From Rhodanobacter sp. B05 (GTDB taxonomy: Bacteria; Pseudomonadota; Gammaproteobacteria; Xanthomonadales; Rhodanobacteraceae): DNA of 64,000 bases. Positions 19,003 through 26,891 of the stretch are shown here, piece after piece; positions within the stretch are counted from its first letter, which is position 1, and the number at the start of each line of letters is the position of its first letter. The notes under the pieces were generated by a model, which was given only the letters and a program-made list of their open reading frames with translations, searched no databases and was not told the DNA's origin. The position numbers were made by a program, and so were the translations under genes. The stretch covers positions 109,178-173,177 of the forward strand of contig NZ_MUNU01000016.1 of NCBI RefSeq assembly GCF_002001085.1, in the 5' to 3' direction.

Positions 19003-19484
19003 TTGGTCGTCAGGTTTGGCACATAGCCGCGGGGTTCGCCGGTCGAAAGATCAAGGGCTTTCGTGCGCCTGCGGCGCCCGAGGTACTTCTCTTTTGCTTG
19101 TCCAAAAGAGAAGTACCCAAGAGAAAACGACACCCCACTTGGCGCTTGCCGCCCATCCATGGGCGGCAAGTCCGTGAGCCGGGGCCGGGCTTTTCGACAG
19201 GACTCCTGTCCTGGCGAAAAGGCATCGGCATCCATGCCGATGCCCGCTGCGCGGCCTGTCGACTCCGCCTCACCGCCGCACAGGGGCCCCGGTAGAGCAG
19301 CGGGCCATCGTGGCCCGCACTCGGTACGCCACCGCTGCGCGGTGGCGAGAGCCCGAGAGCCGAGAGCGAGAGACCCCGCATCAAGCGGGATTTCCCGAGT
19401 TGGCGTATGTCTCAGGTCGGCCAGAAGCGGACGTCCAGCCAGACCTGAGTCAATTGAATTAACAGCATGCTCAGCGGGAAAGGA
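19003..19484. other. Gene-free stretch holding hairpin repeat copy 1
   Basis: No plausible gene. 19056-19320 is the multi-hairpin repeat described separately. After it come a perfect small hairpin GCCACCGC/GCGGTGGC (19328-19347 region) and an inverted pair CTCAGGTC (19411-19418) / GACCTGAG (19442-19449) which may end transcription of the convergent flanking genes. Short open frames here are byproducts of the hairpins. Confidence 0.6.
19056..19320 (+). repeat. Multi-hairpin dispersed repeat, copy 1
   Basis: About 265 bases made almost wholly of perfect stem-loops: GCGCC/GGCGC (19065-19077), a 15-bp stem at 19082-19096/19103-19117, a 12-bp stem at 19152-19177 region, GACAGGA/TCCTGTC (19196-19210), a 10-bp stem at 19221-19244, and GCGGGCCA/TGGCCCGC (19300-19318). 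It is the inverted counterpart of 22149-22412: 19164-19222 is identical to the reverse complement of 22247-22305 (59 bases), and 19266-19320 matches that of 22149-22203 with one change. Where the copies differ, both stem strands change together. Confidence 0.85.
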
Positions 19485-20021
19485 TCAGGGATTTGGTGCG
19501 TTGGCGGACTGGGTCAGGCGTTCGAGGTATAGGCCAGCCCGTCGCTCAGAGTAGTGGTCGATCATCACTTGGGCCACGACAAGGAGCAAGAGGCCCGCGG
19601 CCACACCGTGTACCCACGGCCGATGCGACAGCAGCAGGCCCAGCAGCACAAGCGCGGTGATCGTCGCTGCGCCATACCGATAGTAGCGATACTTGGACGC
19701 CACCACTTCGACCCGCCCACGTTCGGCCTGGATGGCGGCACGTGCGTCAGGCGAATTTACCTGCTGCGTTAGCGTGCCTACCAAAGACTTGTCGCGCACA
19801 AGTAGTGAGCCGGCCGTGGATGCCACCAGCGCGACGCTGATCAGGACGGTTACAGTGAAACCCGTGGCAAACGCGGAGCGATCCGCGATCCACAACCAGA
19901 CGGCCAGCGTCACGAAAAGTGCCGAGCCGCCCAGGACAAGCAGCATCTCCCTACGCTCGCCAGCAAAGTATTCGAGCAAGGCCGCTTGCAGTGGAAGCGC
20001 AAAATCATGCGGGGACGTCAT
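19485..20021 (-). CDS. Small four-helix membrane protein of unknown function
   Basis: A 178-residue protein I cannot assign. Membrane segments are predicted near 25-46, 53-73, 114-132 and 138-155, with a charged cytoplasmic-type helix between the pairs (QVNSPDARAAIQAERGRVEV) and a polar C-terminal tail. The start ATG at 20021 overlaps the stop of the AraC-type gene (ATGA) and has a strong GGAGGTG 5 bases upstream, so it is translated as the third gene of a leftward SDR-AraC-membrane protein unit. It may be a partner of the regulator or dehydrogenase, but nothing in the sequence says how. Confidence 0.75.
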   Translation of the reverse strand: MTSPHDFALPLQAALLEYFAGERREMLLVLGGSALFVTLAVWLWIADRSAFATGFTVTVLISVALVASTAGSLLVRDKSLVGTLTQQVNSPDARAAIQAERGRVEVVASKYRYYRYGAATITALVLLGLLLSHRPWVHGVAAGLLLLVVAQVMIDHYSERRAGLYLERLTQSANAPNP

Positions 20022-21061
20022 CGAGCACCTCCGGGGTGAACTGGCTGCGCCGCGGCGTGGCCATGCTTGGCGCGCCACGATGTGGGTGTCAGGTCTTCCC
20101 ACTGCCGGAACGCGCGGAAGAACGAATTCTGGTCCTCATAACCCAGCATGTAGGCCACTTCAACGATCGACAGCGACAGATCGGCCAAGTATTCCAACGA
20201 CAACTTGTGGCGGGTTTCGCTGAGCAAAGCCTGGAACGTAACGCCTTCGTCAGTCAGTCGGCGCTGCAGCGAACGCTCGCTCATGGCCAGCTCGGTGGCG
20301 ACTGATCGGATGTCTGGGCGTCCGGCCGTCAGTCGCCGGCGTAGCACCCACTTGATCTGCTCGGAGACGGTTGCCGAATGGGTCTGATGCCCGAGCTGTC
20401 GGTCGAGCTCCGGGGTCAGGAGTTCCAACAGCGCCTCGTTGTAGTTCCCGAACGCCCTGTCCAGATCGGTGCGGCGGAAAACAAGCCGGTCCTCGGCGGT
20501 GCGGAAGCGAATCGGGCACCCGAAGTAGGTTTCAAGCGCTGCCTTGGCGCGCGCTGGGCGCGCCAGCTCGACCTTCATTGGCACCAGCGGCGACGCAGTG
20601 CCACGTCGACCGAGTTCGACGAGCGCCGCCATCGTGGCGTCAACCAGTGCGGGTGGCACCACGTCGCCGTCGGCATGCGGCCAAGCGACGACGACCACAG
20701 CGTAGTCGCCGTCCTCCTGGACCGCCACATCCTCGGGCGCACACAGGCGCTTGAAGCGCGCGACCCGCTGCAGTGCATCCCGGAAATCCCGCGCATGATA
20801 GGACGCCAAAAAGGACGGTGGCATCACGGCAGCGTCGAGTCTGGTGGCGATCCGCAGGCCGATAGCCGGGTCCGCACTAACTGCCTCTATGGCACGCCAG
20901 ACCCCGAAGAACTTCTGCGTCGTGACGGGCAGTCCATCCTTGATCGCGCCCAGCGGGAGACTCGCGCGCCGTACCACTTCCGCACGGTTGACGCCGGCGC
21001 GCTTTAGGCCCTCCCAGAGCGCGGCGGGAATCTTCACTCGGTCAGCAGCCAGGCTACGCAT
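20018..21061 (-). CDS. AraC-family transcriptional regulator (arabinose-binding-domain type)
   Basis: A 347-residue regulator. Residues 20-210 form the Arabinose_bd/OruR-like N-terminal domain (VTTQKFFGVWRAIEAVSADPAIGLRIA near the start), and 230-330 hold the two helix-turn-helix motifs (SVATELAMSERSLQRRL and VAYMLGYEDQNSFFRAFRQWEDLTP). It sits five bases after the SDR gene and overlaps the following membrane-protein gene by four bases, so all three are probably one transcript. Relatives control catabolic or stress genes next to them; likely target is its own operon. Confidence 0.9.
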   Translation of the reverse strand: MRSLAADRVKIPAALWEGLKRAGVNRAEVVRRASLPLGAIKDGLPVTTQKFFGVWRAIEAVSADPAIGLRIATRLDAAVMPPSFLASYHARDFRDALQRVARFKRLCAPEDVAVQEDGDYAVVVVAWPHADGDVVPPALVDATMAALVELGRRGTASPLVPMKVELARPARAKAALETYFGCPIRFRTAEDRLVFRRTDLDRAFGNYNEALLELLTPELDRQLGHQTHSATVSEQIKWVLRRRLTAGRPDIRSVATELAMSERSLQRRLTDEGVTFQALLSETRHKLSLEYLADLSLSIVEVAYMLGYEDQNSFFRAFRQWEDLTPTSWRAKHGHAAAQPVHPGGAR

Positions 21062-21066
21062 GTCGC

Positions 21067-21831
21067 TTACTTGGCCTGAAAGCCGCCGTCCACGCTCAAC
21101 ACGTGGCCGGTGACGAAGCTCGCTTCATCCGACAACAGCCAGCAGATGGCGTTGGCCACTTCGTCCGGTTGGCCCAGGCGATTCATCGGATGCATCGCCG
21201 AAATGCTGGCCGCGTTGTAGTTCTCGTCATTGCCTTCCAGCTGGGCGGCAATAATGTCCGTCTTGATGGCGCCGGGAGCGACCGCATTGATGCGCAGACC
21301 CTGCGTCGCGTGGTCCAGCGCGGAGGACTTGGTCAGGCCCATCACCGCGTGCTTGGTGGCGGCGTAAGGGCCTGAGTAGGGAATGCCATTCAAACCCGCG
21401 ATGGAGGCCAGGTTCACGATCGCGCCGGCGCCTTGCTTCAGCATCTGGGAAATTTCGTGCTTCATCGTGTAGTAGACGCCCAGGATGTTGGTGTCGACCA
21501 TGTCCCGGAAATTCTGGCTGCTCGACGTGACGAGCGTACCGGTCTCGTTGGAAATGGCCGCATTGTTGACGGCCATATCCAGCCGGCCGAACTCGGCGAC
21601 GATACCGTCGATCATGGCCTTTACCGCGACTTCGTCGGTGACGTCGTTCTGGACGAAGCGCACCTGCGCACCGTTCCGAGCAGCGGCGGTTACTTCGGCG
21701 ACAGCCGCGTCGCCGATATTCTGGCGGCGTCCGCTCAGGACGACCGTGACGCCGCTGGTGACGAGCTTGAGCGCGACGGCCTTACCGATGCCGGTGGCTC
21801 CACCTGTGATGAGGGCAACTTGGTTGGACAT
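21067..21831 (-). CDS. Short-chain dehydrogenase/reductase (classical SDR)
   Basis: A 254-residue NAD(P)-dependent oxidoreductase with all classical SDR features: cofactor motif TGGATGIG (9-16), NNAA (89-92), catalytic Ser143, Tyr156 and Lys160 (YAATK), and the C-terminal VLSVDGGF. An arginine pair after the second strand (GRR, 34-37) favours NADP(H). First gene of the leftward three-gene unit with the AraC-type regulator; the combination suggests induced oxidation or reduction of an unknown alcohol/ketone. Substrate unknown. Confidence 0.9.
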   Translation of the reverse strand: MSNQVALITGGATGIGKAVALKLVTSGVTVVLSGRRQNIGDAAVAEVTAAARNGAQVRFVQNDVTDEVAVKAMIDGIVAEFGRLDMAVNNAAISNETGTLVTSSSQNFRDMVDTNILGVYYTMKHEISQMLKQGAGAIVNLASIAGLNGIPYSGPYAATKHAVMGLTKSSALDHATQGLRINAVAPGAIKTDIIAAQLEGNDENYNAASISAMHPMNRLGQPDEVANAICWLLSDEASFVTGHVLSVDGGFQAK

Positions 21832-22148
21832 GACTTACTCCTTGGGGGCCGCCCGCAGGAGATTCCGCGAGCGTGGAGAAAGTCTAGAAAGCGGACCGGC
21901 TCGATGATATGCAGAACACGCCATAGAACTTGCAGTATGCGCCAGTCGCCATGCAGTTGGCGCTAGCGCGTAGGGGTCATGGAGCTAGTGACCTCTGGAA
22001 GGCATGGCGGTGCTAGAAGCCGGCGCCCTGATGGCTGCTTTGGGTCGATAGCAGACTAGCAGGCACTGTGCGCTTGCGCTTTCTTCTCTGCGAAGAATAA
22101 CGCTGCCGCACTCGGCGCCCTCGGCTGTTGCCTTGGCTTTTCTGAAAA

Positions 22149-22412
22149 GTGCGGGCCACGATGGCCCGCTGCTTTACCGGGGCCCCTGTGCGGCGGTGAG
22201 GCGGGGACGACAGGCCGCGTAGCGGGAACCGACAGGGATGTCGGTTCCTTTTCGCCAGGACAGGAGTCCTGTCGAAAAGCCCGGCCCCGGCTCACGGACT
22301 TGCCGGGCAGGATGCTCGGCAAGCGCCAAGCGGGGTGGCCTTCTCTTTTGGTTACTTTTCTCTTGGCCACGCAAGAGAAAAGTGACTCGGCTGCCGCAGG
22401 CAGACGAAAGCT
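22149..22412 (-). repeat. Multi-hairpin dispersed repeat, copy 2 (inverted)
   Basis: Reverse-complement partner of 19056-19320, about 264 bases. Its stems include 22225-22248 (10-bp stem with changes at three base pairs relative to copy 1, all compensated), 22301-22325 (one mismatch), and 22351-22365/22372-22386 (two compensated pairs). Lies between the cobalamin-binding-like gene and the SDR operon. Confidence 0.85.
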
Positions 22413-22440
22413 CTGCACTTCACCACGTCAAAATCAGGAG

Positions 22441-22512
22441 CACCCCTCACCCTCCCGCAAGGGGACTTCCTTCGGTCGCAGCCCTCCCCACCGCCGGCGG
22501 AGAGAGGGAGCA
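22441..22512. repeat. CCCTCACCC/GGGAGAGGG-type intergenic repeat
   Basis: Contains CCCCTCACCCTCCCGCAAGGGGAC and, at the far end, a GGAGAGAGGGAGC match. It is related to the element embedded in the DUF559 gene end at 34655-34724 and to 35100-35138. Lies just beyond the 3' end of the gene at 22523-23335. Confidence 0.6.
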
Positions 22513-22522
22513 AAGCCGACGC

Positions 22523-23335
22523 TCAGCGCCGCGCCCACTCCCCAATGATCCGATGCACCGCATCCAACCCGTCGAACAACGCCGCCGGCCCCGGCTGCAA
22601 AATGATCGGCGACTTGATCTCGAACAGTTGCCCGTCGCGCACCGCCGGAATCGTGTCCCAGCCCGGCCGCGCCGCCACCTTCTCCGGGCGGAAACGCTTG
22701 CCGCACCACGAGCCGAGGATGATGTCCGGCGCACGACGCACCACCTCGTCGCCGTTGGCCAGGATGCGCTGTTTCGCCAGCGGCTCGCGCGCGAGTTCCG
22801 GAAAGCAGTCGTCGCCGCCGGCGATGGCGATGAGCTCGGCGACCCAGCGGATGCCGGTGATGATCGGTTCGTCCCATTCCTCGAAGTACACCTTCGGCCG
22901 TCGCGGCAGTTGCGCGGCGGCGGCGCGAATGGCGGCGAGGTGCTGCTCCGCGCGCTGCGCGTACGCCTCGGCCTTTGCGTGCGCACCGACCATCGCGCCG
23001 AGCCGGCGGATGTAGGCGACGATGCCGTCCACGCTGCGGTGGTTGCTGATCCACACTTCGACACCGCACTTGATCAGCTCGCGCGCGATGTCGGCCTGGA
23101 TATCGGAGAAACCGATCGCCAGGTCCGGTTCCAGTTTCATGATCTCGCCGATCTTCGCGCTGGTGAACGCGGATACCTTCGGCTTCTCCTTGCGCGCCCG
23201 CGGTGGACGCACGGTGAAGCCGGAGATGCCGACGATGCGGCGATCCTCGCCGAGTGCGTAGAGCACCTCGGTCGGTTCCTCGGTGAGGCAGACGATGCGT
23301 TGCGGGAACGGATCGCTCACGATGCGGTCGTTCAT
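22523..23335 (-). CDS. Cobalamin-binding-like (BtuF/PBP fold) protein without signal peptide
   Basis: A 270-residue protein of the helical-backbone periplasmic-binding fold used by BtuF and siderophore-binding proteins: RIVCLTEEPTEVLYALGEDRRIVGIS at the start (strand-helix of lobe 1), KLEPDLAIGF near 66-76, the long linker helix (110-140) and a second lobe with YFEEWDEPI. No signal peptide or lipobox is present and no better upstream start exists, so the mature protein seems cytoplasmic or exported otherwise. No transporter genes are adjacent. The protein may bind corrinoid, or be a reused fold. Confidence 0.75.
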   Translation of the reverse strand: MNDRIVSDPFPQRIVCLTEEPTEVLYALGEDRRIVGISGFTVRPPRARKEKPKVSAFTSAKIGEIMKLEPDLAIGFSDIQADIARELIKCGVEVWISNHRSVDGIVAYIRRLGAMVGAHAKAEAYAQRAEQHLAAIRAAAAQLPRRPKVYFEEWDEPIITGIRWVAELIAIAGGDDCFPELAREPLAKQRILANGDEVVRRAPDIILGSWCGKRFRPEKVAARPGWDTIPAVRDGQLFEIKSPIILQPGPAALFDGLDAVHRIIGEWARR

Positions 23336-23339
23336 GCGC

Positions 23340-23768
23340 TCAATGTCCCAGCACGGTCACGCAGACCTTGCGCTGGTGCGGGTCGAGCCGATGCTCCCAC
23401 AGGTAGATGCCCTGCCAGGTACCGAGCAGCAGCTTGCCGCCATGCACGGGCACGTCGAGGCTGACTCCGGCGAGGATCGAGCGGACGTGCGCCGGCATGT
23501 CGTCCGGGCCTTCGGCATCGTGACGGAAGATCGGATCGCCGTCCGGCACGATGCGGGCGAACCAGCGTTCCAGGTCCTCGCGCACGGTCGGGTCTGCGTT
23601 CTCGCCGAGCAGCAGCGAACAACTGGTATGCGCGGTGAAGATGTTGGCGATGCCGGTATCCACGTGGCTGGCCGCCACCGCATCGGCCACGTCGCGGGTG
23701 ATCTCGCTGAAGCCGCGACCGCGCGTGTGCACGGTGAAACGTGCCTGCGCGACGTGCGGCGCCGGCAT
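23340..23768 (-). CDS. YjbQ/UPF0047 family protein
   Basis: A 142-residue single-domain protein with the family hallmarks: FTAHTSCSLLLGENADP (44-60), a conserved DGDPIFRHDAEGPDDMPAHVRS segment around 76-97, and GTWQGIYLWEHR near 116-127. Histidines in these motifs likely bind a metal. Members are annotated as secondary thiamine-phosphate synthases because an E. coli homologue has weak activity; the true role is uncertain. It starts at ATG 23768, 8 bases after the pdxH stop, and ends 4 bases before the next gene, so the three genes may form an operon. Confidence 0.88.
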   Translation of the reverse strand: MPAPHVAQARFTVHTRGRGFSEITRDVADAVAASHVDTGIANIFTAHTSCSLLLGENADPTVREDLERWFARIVPDGDPIFRHDAEGPDDMPAHVRSILAGVSLDVPVHGGKLLLGTWQGIYLWEHRLDPHQRKVCVTVLGH

Positions 23769-23776
23769 CGGTCGGG

Positions 23777-24364
23777 TCACGGGTAGAGCAACCGGCTGGT
23801 CCAGGTCTGGCCGTGGCGGCTCCAGCGCACGCGTTCGTGCAGGCGGAACTCGGCGCCGTACCAGAACTCCAGCATGTCCGGCTCCACCAGGTAGCCACCC
23901 CAGTGCGGCGGCCGCGCCACCTCGCGTCCCTCGAACTCCTGCTCGTAGCGCGCCACGCGCTGCTCGAAGGTGTCGTGGTCGGGCAGCGTCTGCGATTGCA
24001 GCGAGGCCCAGGCGCCGATCTGGCTGCCGCGCTTGCGGCTGGCGAAATACGCATCGGACTCTTCCGCCTGCAACTTGCGCGCAACACCTTCCACACGCAC
24101 CTGCACGCCATCGCGCAGCTGCTTCCAGTGGAAGCACAGCGCCACCTGCGGGTGCGCCTCGAGCTGGCTGCCCTTGTCGCTCTCGTAGTTGGTGTGGAAA
24201 CGGAAGCCGCGCTCATCGGCGCCCTTGAGCAGCACGATGCGCGAGGCGACCCGCCCGCTGCCGTCGACGGTGGCCAGGTTCATCGCCGTCGGTTCGCGGT
24301 CGCCGCTGGCCTTGGCCTCCTCCAGGAGGCGCAGGAACGTGTCCAGGATTTCGGGTTTGAGCAT
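23777..24364 (-). CDS. pdxH: Pyridoxamine 5'-phosphate oxidase
   Basis: FMN enzyme that oxidises pyridoxamine- or pyridoxine-5'-phosphate to PLP; 195 residues. FMN-binding fold residues are visible: TAMNLATVDGSGRVASRIVLLKG (26-48), FHTNYESDKGSQL (56-68), VALCFHW, and the C-terminal HERVRWSR...W motif and terminal RLLYP typical of PdxH. Start ATG 24364 with AGGGAAG about 11 bases upstream. First gene of the probable pdxH-yjbQ-PBP unit. Confidence 0.94.
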   Translation of the reverse strand: MLKPEILDTFLRLLEEAKASGDREPTAMNLATVDGSGRVASRIVLLKGADERGFRFHTNYESDKGSQLEAHPQVALCFHWKQLRDGVQVRVEGVARKLQAEESDAYFASRKRGSQIGAWASLQSQTLPDHDTFEQRVARYEQEFEGREVARPPHWGGYLVEPDMLEFWYGAEFRLHERVRWSRHGQTWTSRLLYP

Positions 24365-24597
24365 GATGTGTGAAACTTCCCTTTTGCATCGTGGCCGACT
24401 CGCGCCATCATGGAGCGAATGAACCTTGCCGATGATAATGCAATGACCGCTGCGGCCCCTATCCGATCCGCACCGGGAACGGCGCGATGCTTCCGCATGC
24501 CGGGTGAAGGCCGCGACAATGCGGACGCCTACCCGATCCAGCCCCGGCGCCGCCTGCCGGGCGCCGCCATGCCTCCCGACCTCGAGGTTTCCGGTCG

Positions 24598-25428
24598 ATG
24601 ATGTCGCACGCCGAGCGGCAGAACGAGGCCCTGGCCGGGCATCTGCTCGACCAGTACGCGGGGCGCATCGCCCGCTCGCGCCGCCCTTACATCCTGGGCC
24701 TCTCGGGCCTGCAGGGCAGCGGCAAGAGCACCCTGGCGCGGGTGATGAAGGCGCAGGCCAGGGCACGTGGCTGGGCCACCGAGGTGCTCTCGCTGGACGA
24801 TTTCTATTACGCGCGCAGCGAACGCGAGGCGCTGGCGCGCGACGTGCATCCGCTGCTGCGCACGCGCGGCGTGCCCGGCACCCACGAGATCGAGCTGCTG
24901 CTGTCGGTGCTGGCCGCCGTGCCGCAGGCGTCGGAGCGGCTGGCGGTCACCTACCCACGCTTCGACAAGGGCCGCGACACCCGCCTGCCCCCGTCGCGCT
25001 GGCCGCGCATCACGCAACGACCCACCCTGGTGATCGTGGAGGGCTGGGCGCTGGGCATCCGGCCGCAGCCATTGCCCGCCTTGGGCAGGCCGGTCAACCG
25101 GCTGGAACGCGAGGAAGACCCCGACGGCGACTGGCGCCACTGGGTCAACAAGCAGTTGCGCGGCTACCAGCCGCTATGGCGCAAGTTCGATGCGCTGATC
25201 GTGCTGCAGGCACCAGGCTGGGACATCGTGCGCCGCTGGCGCGGCGAGCAGGAACAGGAACTGGTGGCGCGGCACGCCCCGCTGGCAATGGACGCCGCCA
25301 GCATGGAACGCTTCCTGATGCACTTCGAACGCCTCAGCCGCCACGCGCTGGCCACCCTGCCCGCGCTGGCCGACACGGTGGTGGAGTATGACAACGAGCG
25401 GCACGTGACCGGGCTGACGCACGGGTGA
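24598..25428 (+). CDS. P-loop kinase, D-glycerate 3-kinase-like
   Basis: A 276-residue kinase of the phosphoribulokinase/uridine-kinase fold. Walker A is GLQGSGKST (37-45); SLDDFYYARSERE (62-74 region) and FDKGRDTRLP match plant/fungal D-glycerate 3-kinase (YGR205W) relatives, as does a VIVEGWALG segment. The predicted reaction is phosphorylation of D-glycerate by ATP, linking glyoxylate/serine metabolism to glycolysis. ATG at 24598 is followed by a second ATG at 24601; either may be used. It is divergent from pdxH and convergent with the dodecin gene. Confidence 0.82.
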   Translation: MMSHAERQNEALAGHLLDQYAGRIARSRRPYILGLSGLQGSGKSTLARVMKAQARARGWATEVLSLDDFYYARSEREALARDVHPLLRTRGVPGTHEIELLLSVLAAVPQASERLAVTYPRFDKGRDTRLPPSRWPRITQRPTLVIVEGWALGIRPQPLPALGRPVNRLEREEDPDGDWRHWVNKQLRGYQPLWRKFDALIVLQAPGWDIVRRWRGEQEQELVARHAPLAMDAASMERFLMHFERLSRHALATLPALADTVVEYDNERHVTGLTHG

Positions 25429-25432
25429 GAGC

Positions 25433-25474
25433 GAGCGGTGTTCGGTTATGCGAACTGAGCACCGAACACCGCTC
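25433..25474. terminator. Bidirectional hairpin between kinase and dodecin genes
   Basis: Perfect 14-bp stem GAGCGGTGTTCGGT (25433-25446) / ACCGAACACCGCTC (25461-25474) with a 14-base loop, placed exactly between two convergent genes. Confidence 0.8.
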
Positions 25475-25479
25475 CAGAA

Positions 25480-25683
25480 TCACTCCACCACGAAGTTGAC
25501 CTTCATGTTGACCCGCCACTCGGTGACGCTGCCGTCGTCGGCGGTGACCACCTTGATCTCGTTGACCCAGGCACCCTTGATCTTCTTCACCGACTCCGCG
25601 GCCTTGTGCAGCCCGTGCTGCACGGCATCCTGGATGCCCTTCTTCGACGACGCATTGATTTCGATGACCTTGGCTACCGACAT
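25480..25683 (-). CDS. Dodecin
   Basis: A 67-residue flavin-binding storage protein that assembles as a hollow dodecamer. The sequence shows the family pattern VAKVIEINASSKKGIQDAV, the central AWVNEIKV and C-terminal strand WRVNMKVNFVVE. The ATG at 25683 has a near-perfect AAGGAGGT 9 bases upstream, which decides the start against the longer open frame to 25863. Monocistronic, ended by the hairpin at 25433-25474. Confidence 0.92.
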   Translation of the reverse strand: MSVAKVIEINASSKKGIQDAVQHGLHKAAESVKKIKGAWVNEIKVVTADDGSVTEWRVNMKVNFVVE

Positions 25684-25861
25684 GGCGTGAACCTCCTTCC
25701 AGGGCGTGCAGGCGGCACGCGGCGCCCCCCTGCCGGAACACCGAGTCTGCCTTGCGCTCGCGCCACGCGACAAGCCGCACTGCGTCATCCGCCCACGGGG
25801 ATGGACAGGCGACCCCATCACGGGTAAACACCTTGCACCGGCATGACTCCCGAGGATCGGC

Positions 25862-26470
25862 ATGGACTTGCTGCCAAACGTCGCGCTGGCCGGTGGCCTG
25901 GCCTGGGCCAGCGGCTTGCGCCTTTACGCCACGGTGTTCCTCGCCGGGTTGCTGGGCCGGCTCGGCTGGGTGCACCTGCCCGACGGGTTGACCATGCTCA
26001 CCGACAACTGGGTGCTGGGCGTGTCCGGCGTGTTGATGCTGGGCGAGTTCCTCGCCGACAAGATTCCCGCGTTTGACAGCGTGTGGGATGCGCTGCATAC
26101 CTTCATCCGCATTCCGGTCGGCACCCTGCTGGCGTGGGGCGTATTCAAGGATTCCGGCGCGGGCGCGCAAGTGGCGGCGGTGCTGCTTGGCGGCGCGCTG
26201 ACCGCGGGCACCCATCTGGCCAAGAGCGGTGGCCGTGCACTGATCAATACCTCGCCCGAGCCGGTGAGCAACTGGACGGCCAGTGTGGGCGAAGACCTGA
26301 CCTGGCTTGGCGGTTTCTACCTGATGTGGCGGCATCCGCTGGCGATGCTGGTGTTGCTGGCGCTGTTCGTGTTGCTGCTGTGCTGGCTGCTGCCGCGCAT
26401 CTTCCGCGGCCTGCGCCTGTTGGGGCAACGGCTGCGCGGACTCGGAACGAGATCGTCAGGCGTCGGGTGA
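25862..26470 (+). CDS. DUF4126 family membrane protein
   Basis: A 202-residue inner-membrane protein. It has the DUF4126 pattern: a start ALAGGLAWASGLRLYATVFLAGLLGRLG, a short loop with LPDGLTML, WVLGVSGVLMLGEFLADKIPAFDSVWD (48-74) and a glycine/alanine-rich middle helix, then KSGGRALINTSPEPVSNW and two C-terminal helices. Function of the family is unknown. Convergent with the YbjQ-type gene. Confidence 0.85.
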   Translation: MDLLPNVALAGGLAWASGLRLYATVFLAGLLGRLGWVHLPDGLTMLTDNWVLGVSGVLMLGEFLADKIPAFDSVWDALHTFIRIPVGTLLAWGVFKDSGAGAQVAAVLLGGALTAGTHLAKSGGRALINTSPEPVSNWTASVGEDLTWLGGFYLMWRHPLAMLVLLALFVLLLCWLLPRIFRGLRLLGQRLRGLGTRSSGVG

Positions 26471-26507
26471 GCAGCACATCGGATCCAAGCCATGCCTCAT
26501 CATCCGA

Positions 26508-26852
26508 TCAGGCCGAATGCTCCACCTGCACCGCCGTGCCATAGGCGAGGACCTCGGTAACGCCCTGCGCCACCTCATTGGCGTCGTAACGCATTGCTAC
26601 CACGCCATTGGCACCCATCGCGGCGGCGTGCTGCAGCATCAGCTCATAGGCTTCCTCGCGCGCCTTCTCGCACAGTTCGGTGTAGATCGAAATATTGCCG
26701 CCGACGATGGTCTGCAACGCCGCGCCGAGATTGCCCACCACGCTGCGCGAGCGCACGGTGATGCCGCGCACGATGCCGAACGAACGCACGATGCGACAGC
26801 CGGAAATCTCGTTGCCGGTGCTGACCTGGTGGTGTGGAATCTGTGTAGCCAT
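26508..26852 (-). CDS. YbjQ/UPF0145 family protein
   Basis: A 114-residue cytoplasmic protein of the UPF0145 (heavy-metal-binding-domain) family: [20 protein letters not shown] near 24-43, [29 protein letters not shown] at 64-92 and the terminal strand [13 protein letters not shown]. The fold is a small beta/alpha oligomer; no proven function. Stand-alone gene in convergent position to DUF4126. Confidence 0.9.
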   Translation of the reverse strand: MATQIPHHQVSTGNEISGCRIVRSFGIVRGITVRSRSVVGNLGAALQTIVGGNISIYTELCEKAREEAYELMLQHAAAMGANGVVAMRYDANEVAQGVTEVLAYGTAVQVEHSA

Positions 26853-26891
26853 GGGGTTCTCCTTCGGTGGTGGATGTGGCGATCTTGCGGA

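Larger units (their letters stand above)
21832..22522. other. Gene-free stretch with SDR promoter region and hairpin repeat copy 2
   Basis: 21832-22148 contains the leader of the SDR operon; TGCAAGTTCT and GTTCTGCA on the minus strand around 21910-21940 may be regulator half-sites, but this is weak. A segment near 22035-22060 (GCTTTGGGTCGATAGCAGACT) looks like a small repeat common in this order. 22149-22412 is the hairpin repeat, and 22441-22512 a CCCTCACCC-type repeat. No gene seen. Confidence 0.5.

Noticed and set aside
19010..19554. Several frames of 60-160 codons in the hairpin repeat
   Set aside because: They arise from the repeat on both strands and copy the same text in copy 2; structure-preserving changes argue for nucleic-acid, not protein, function.
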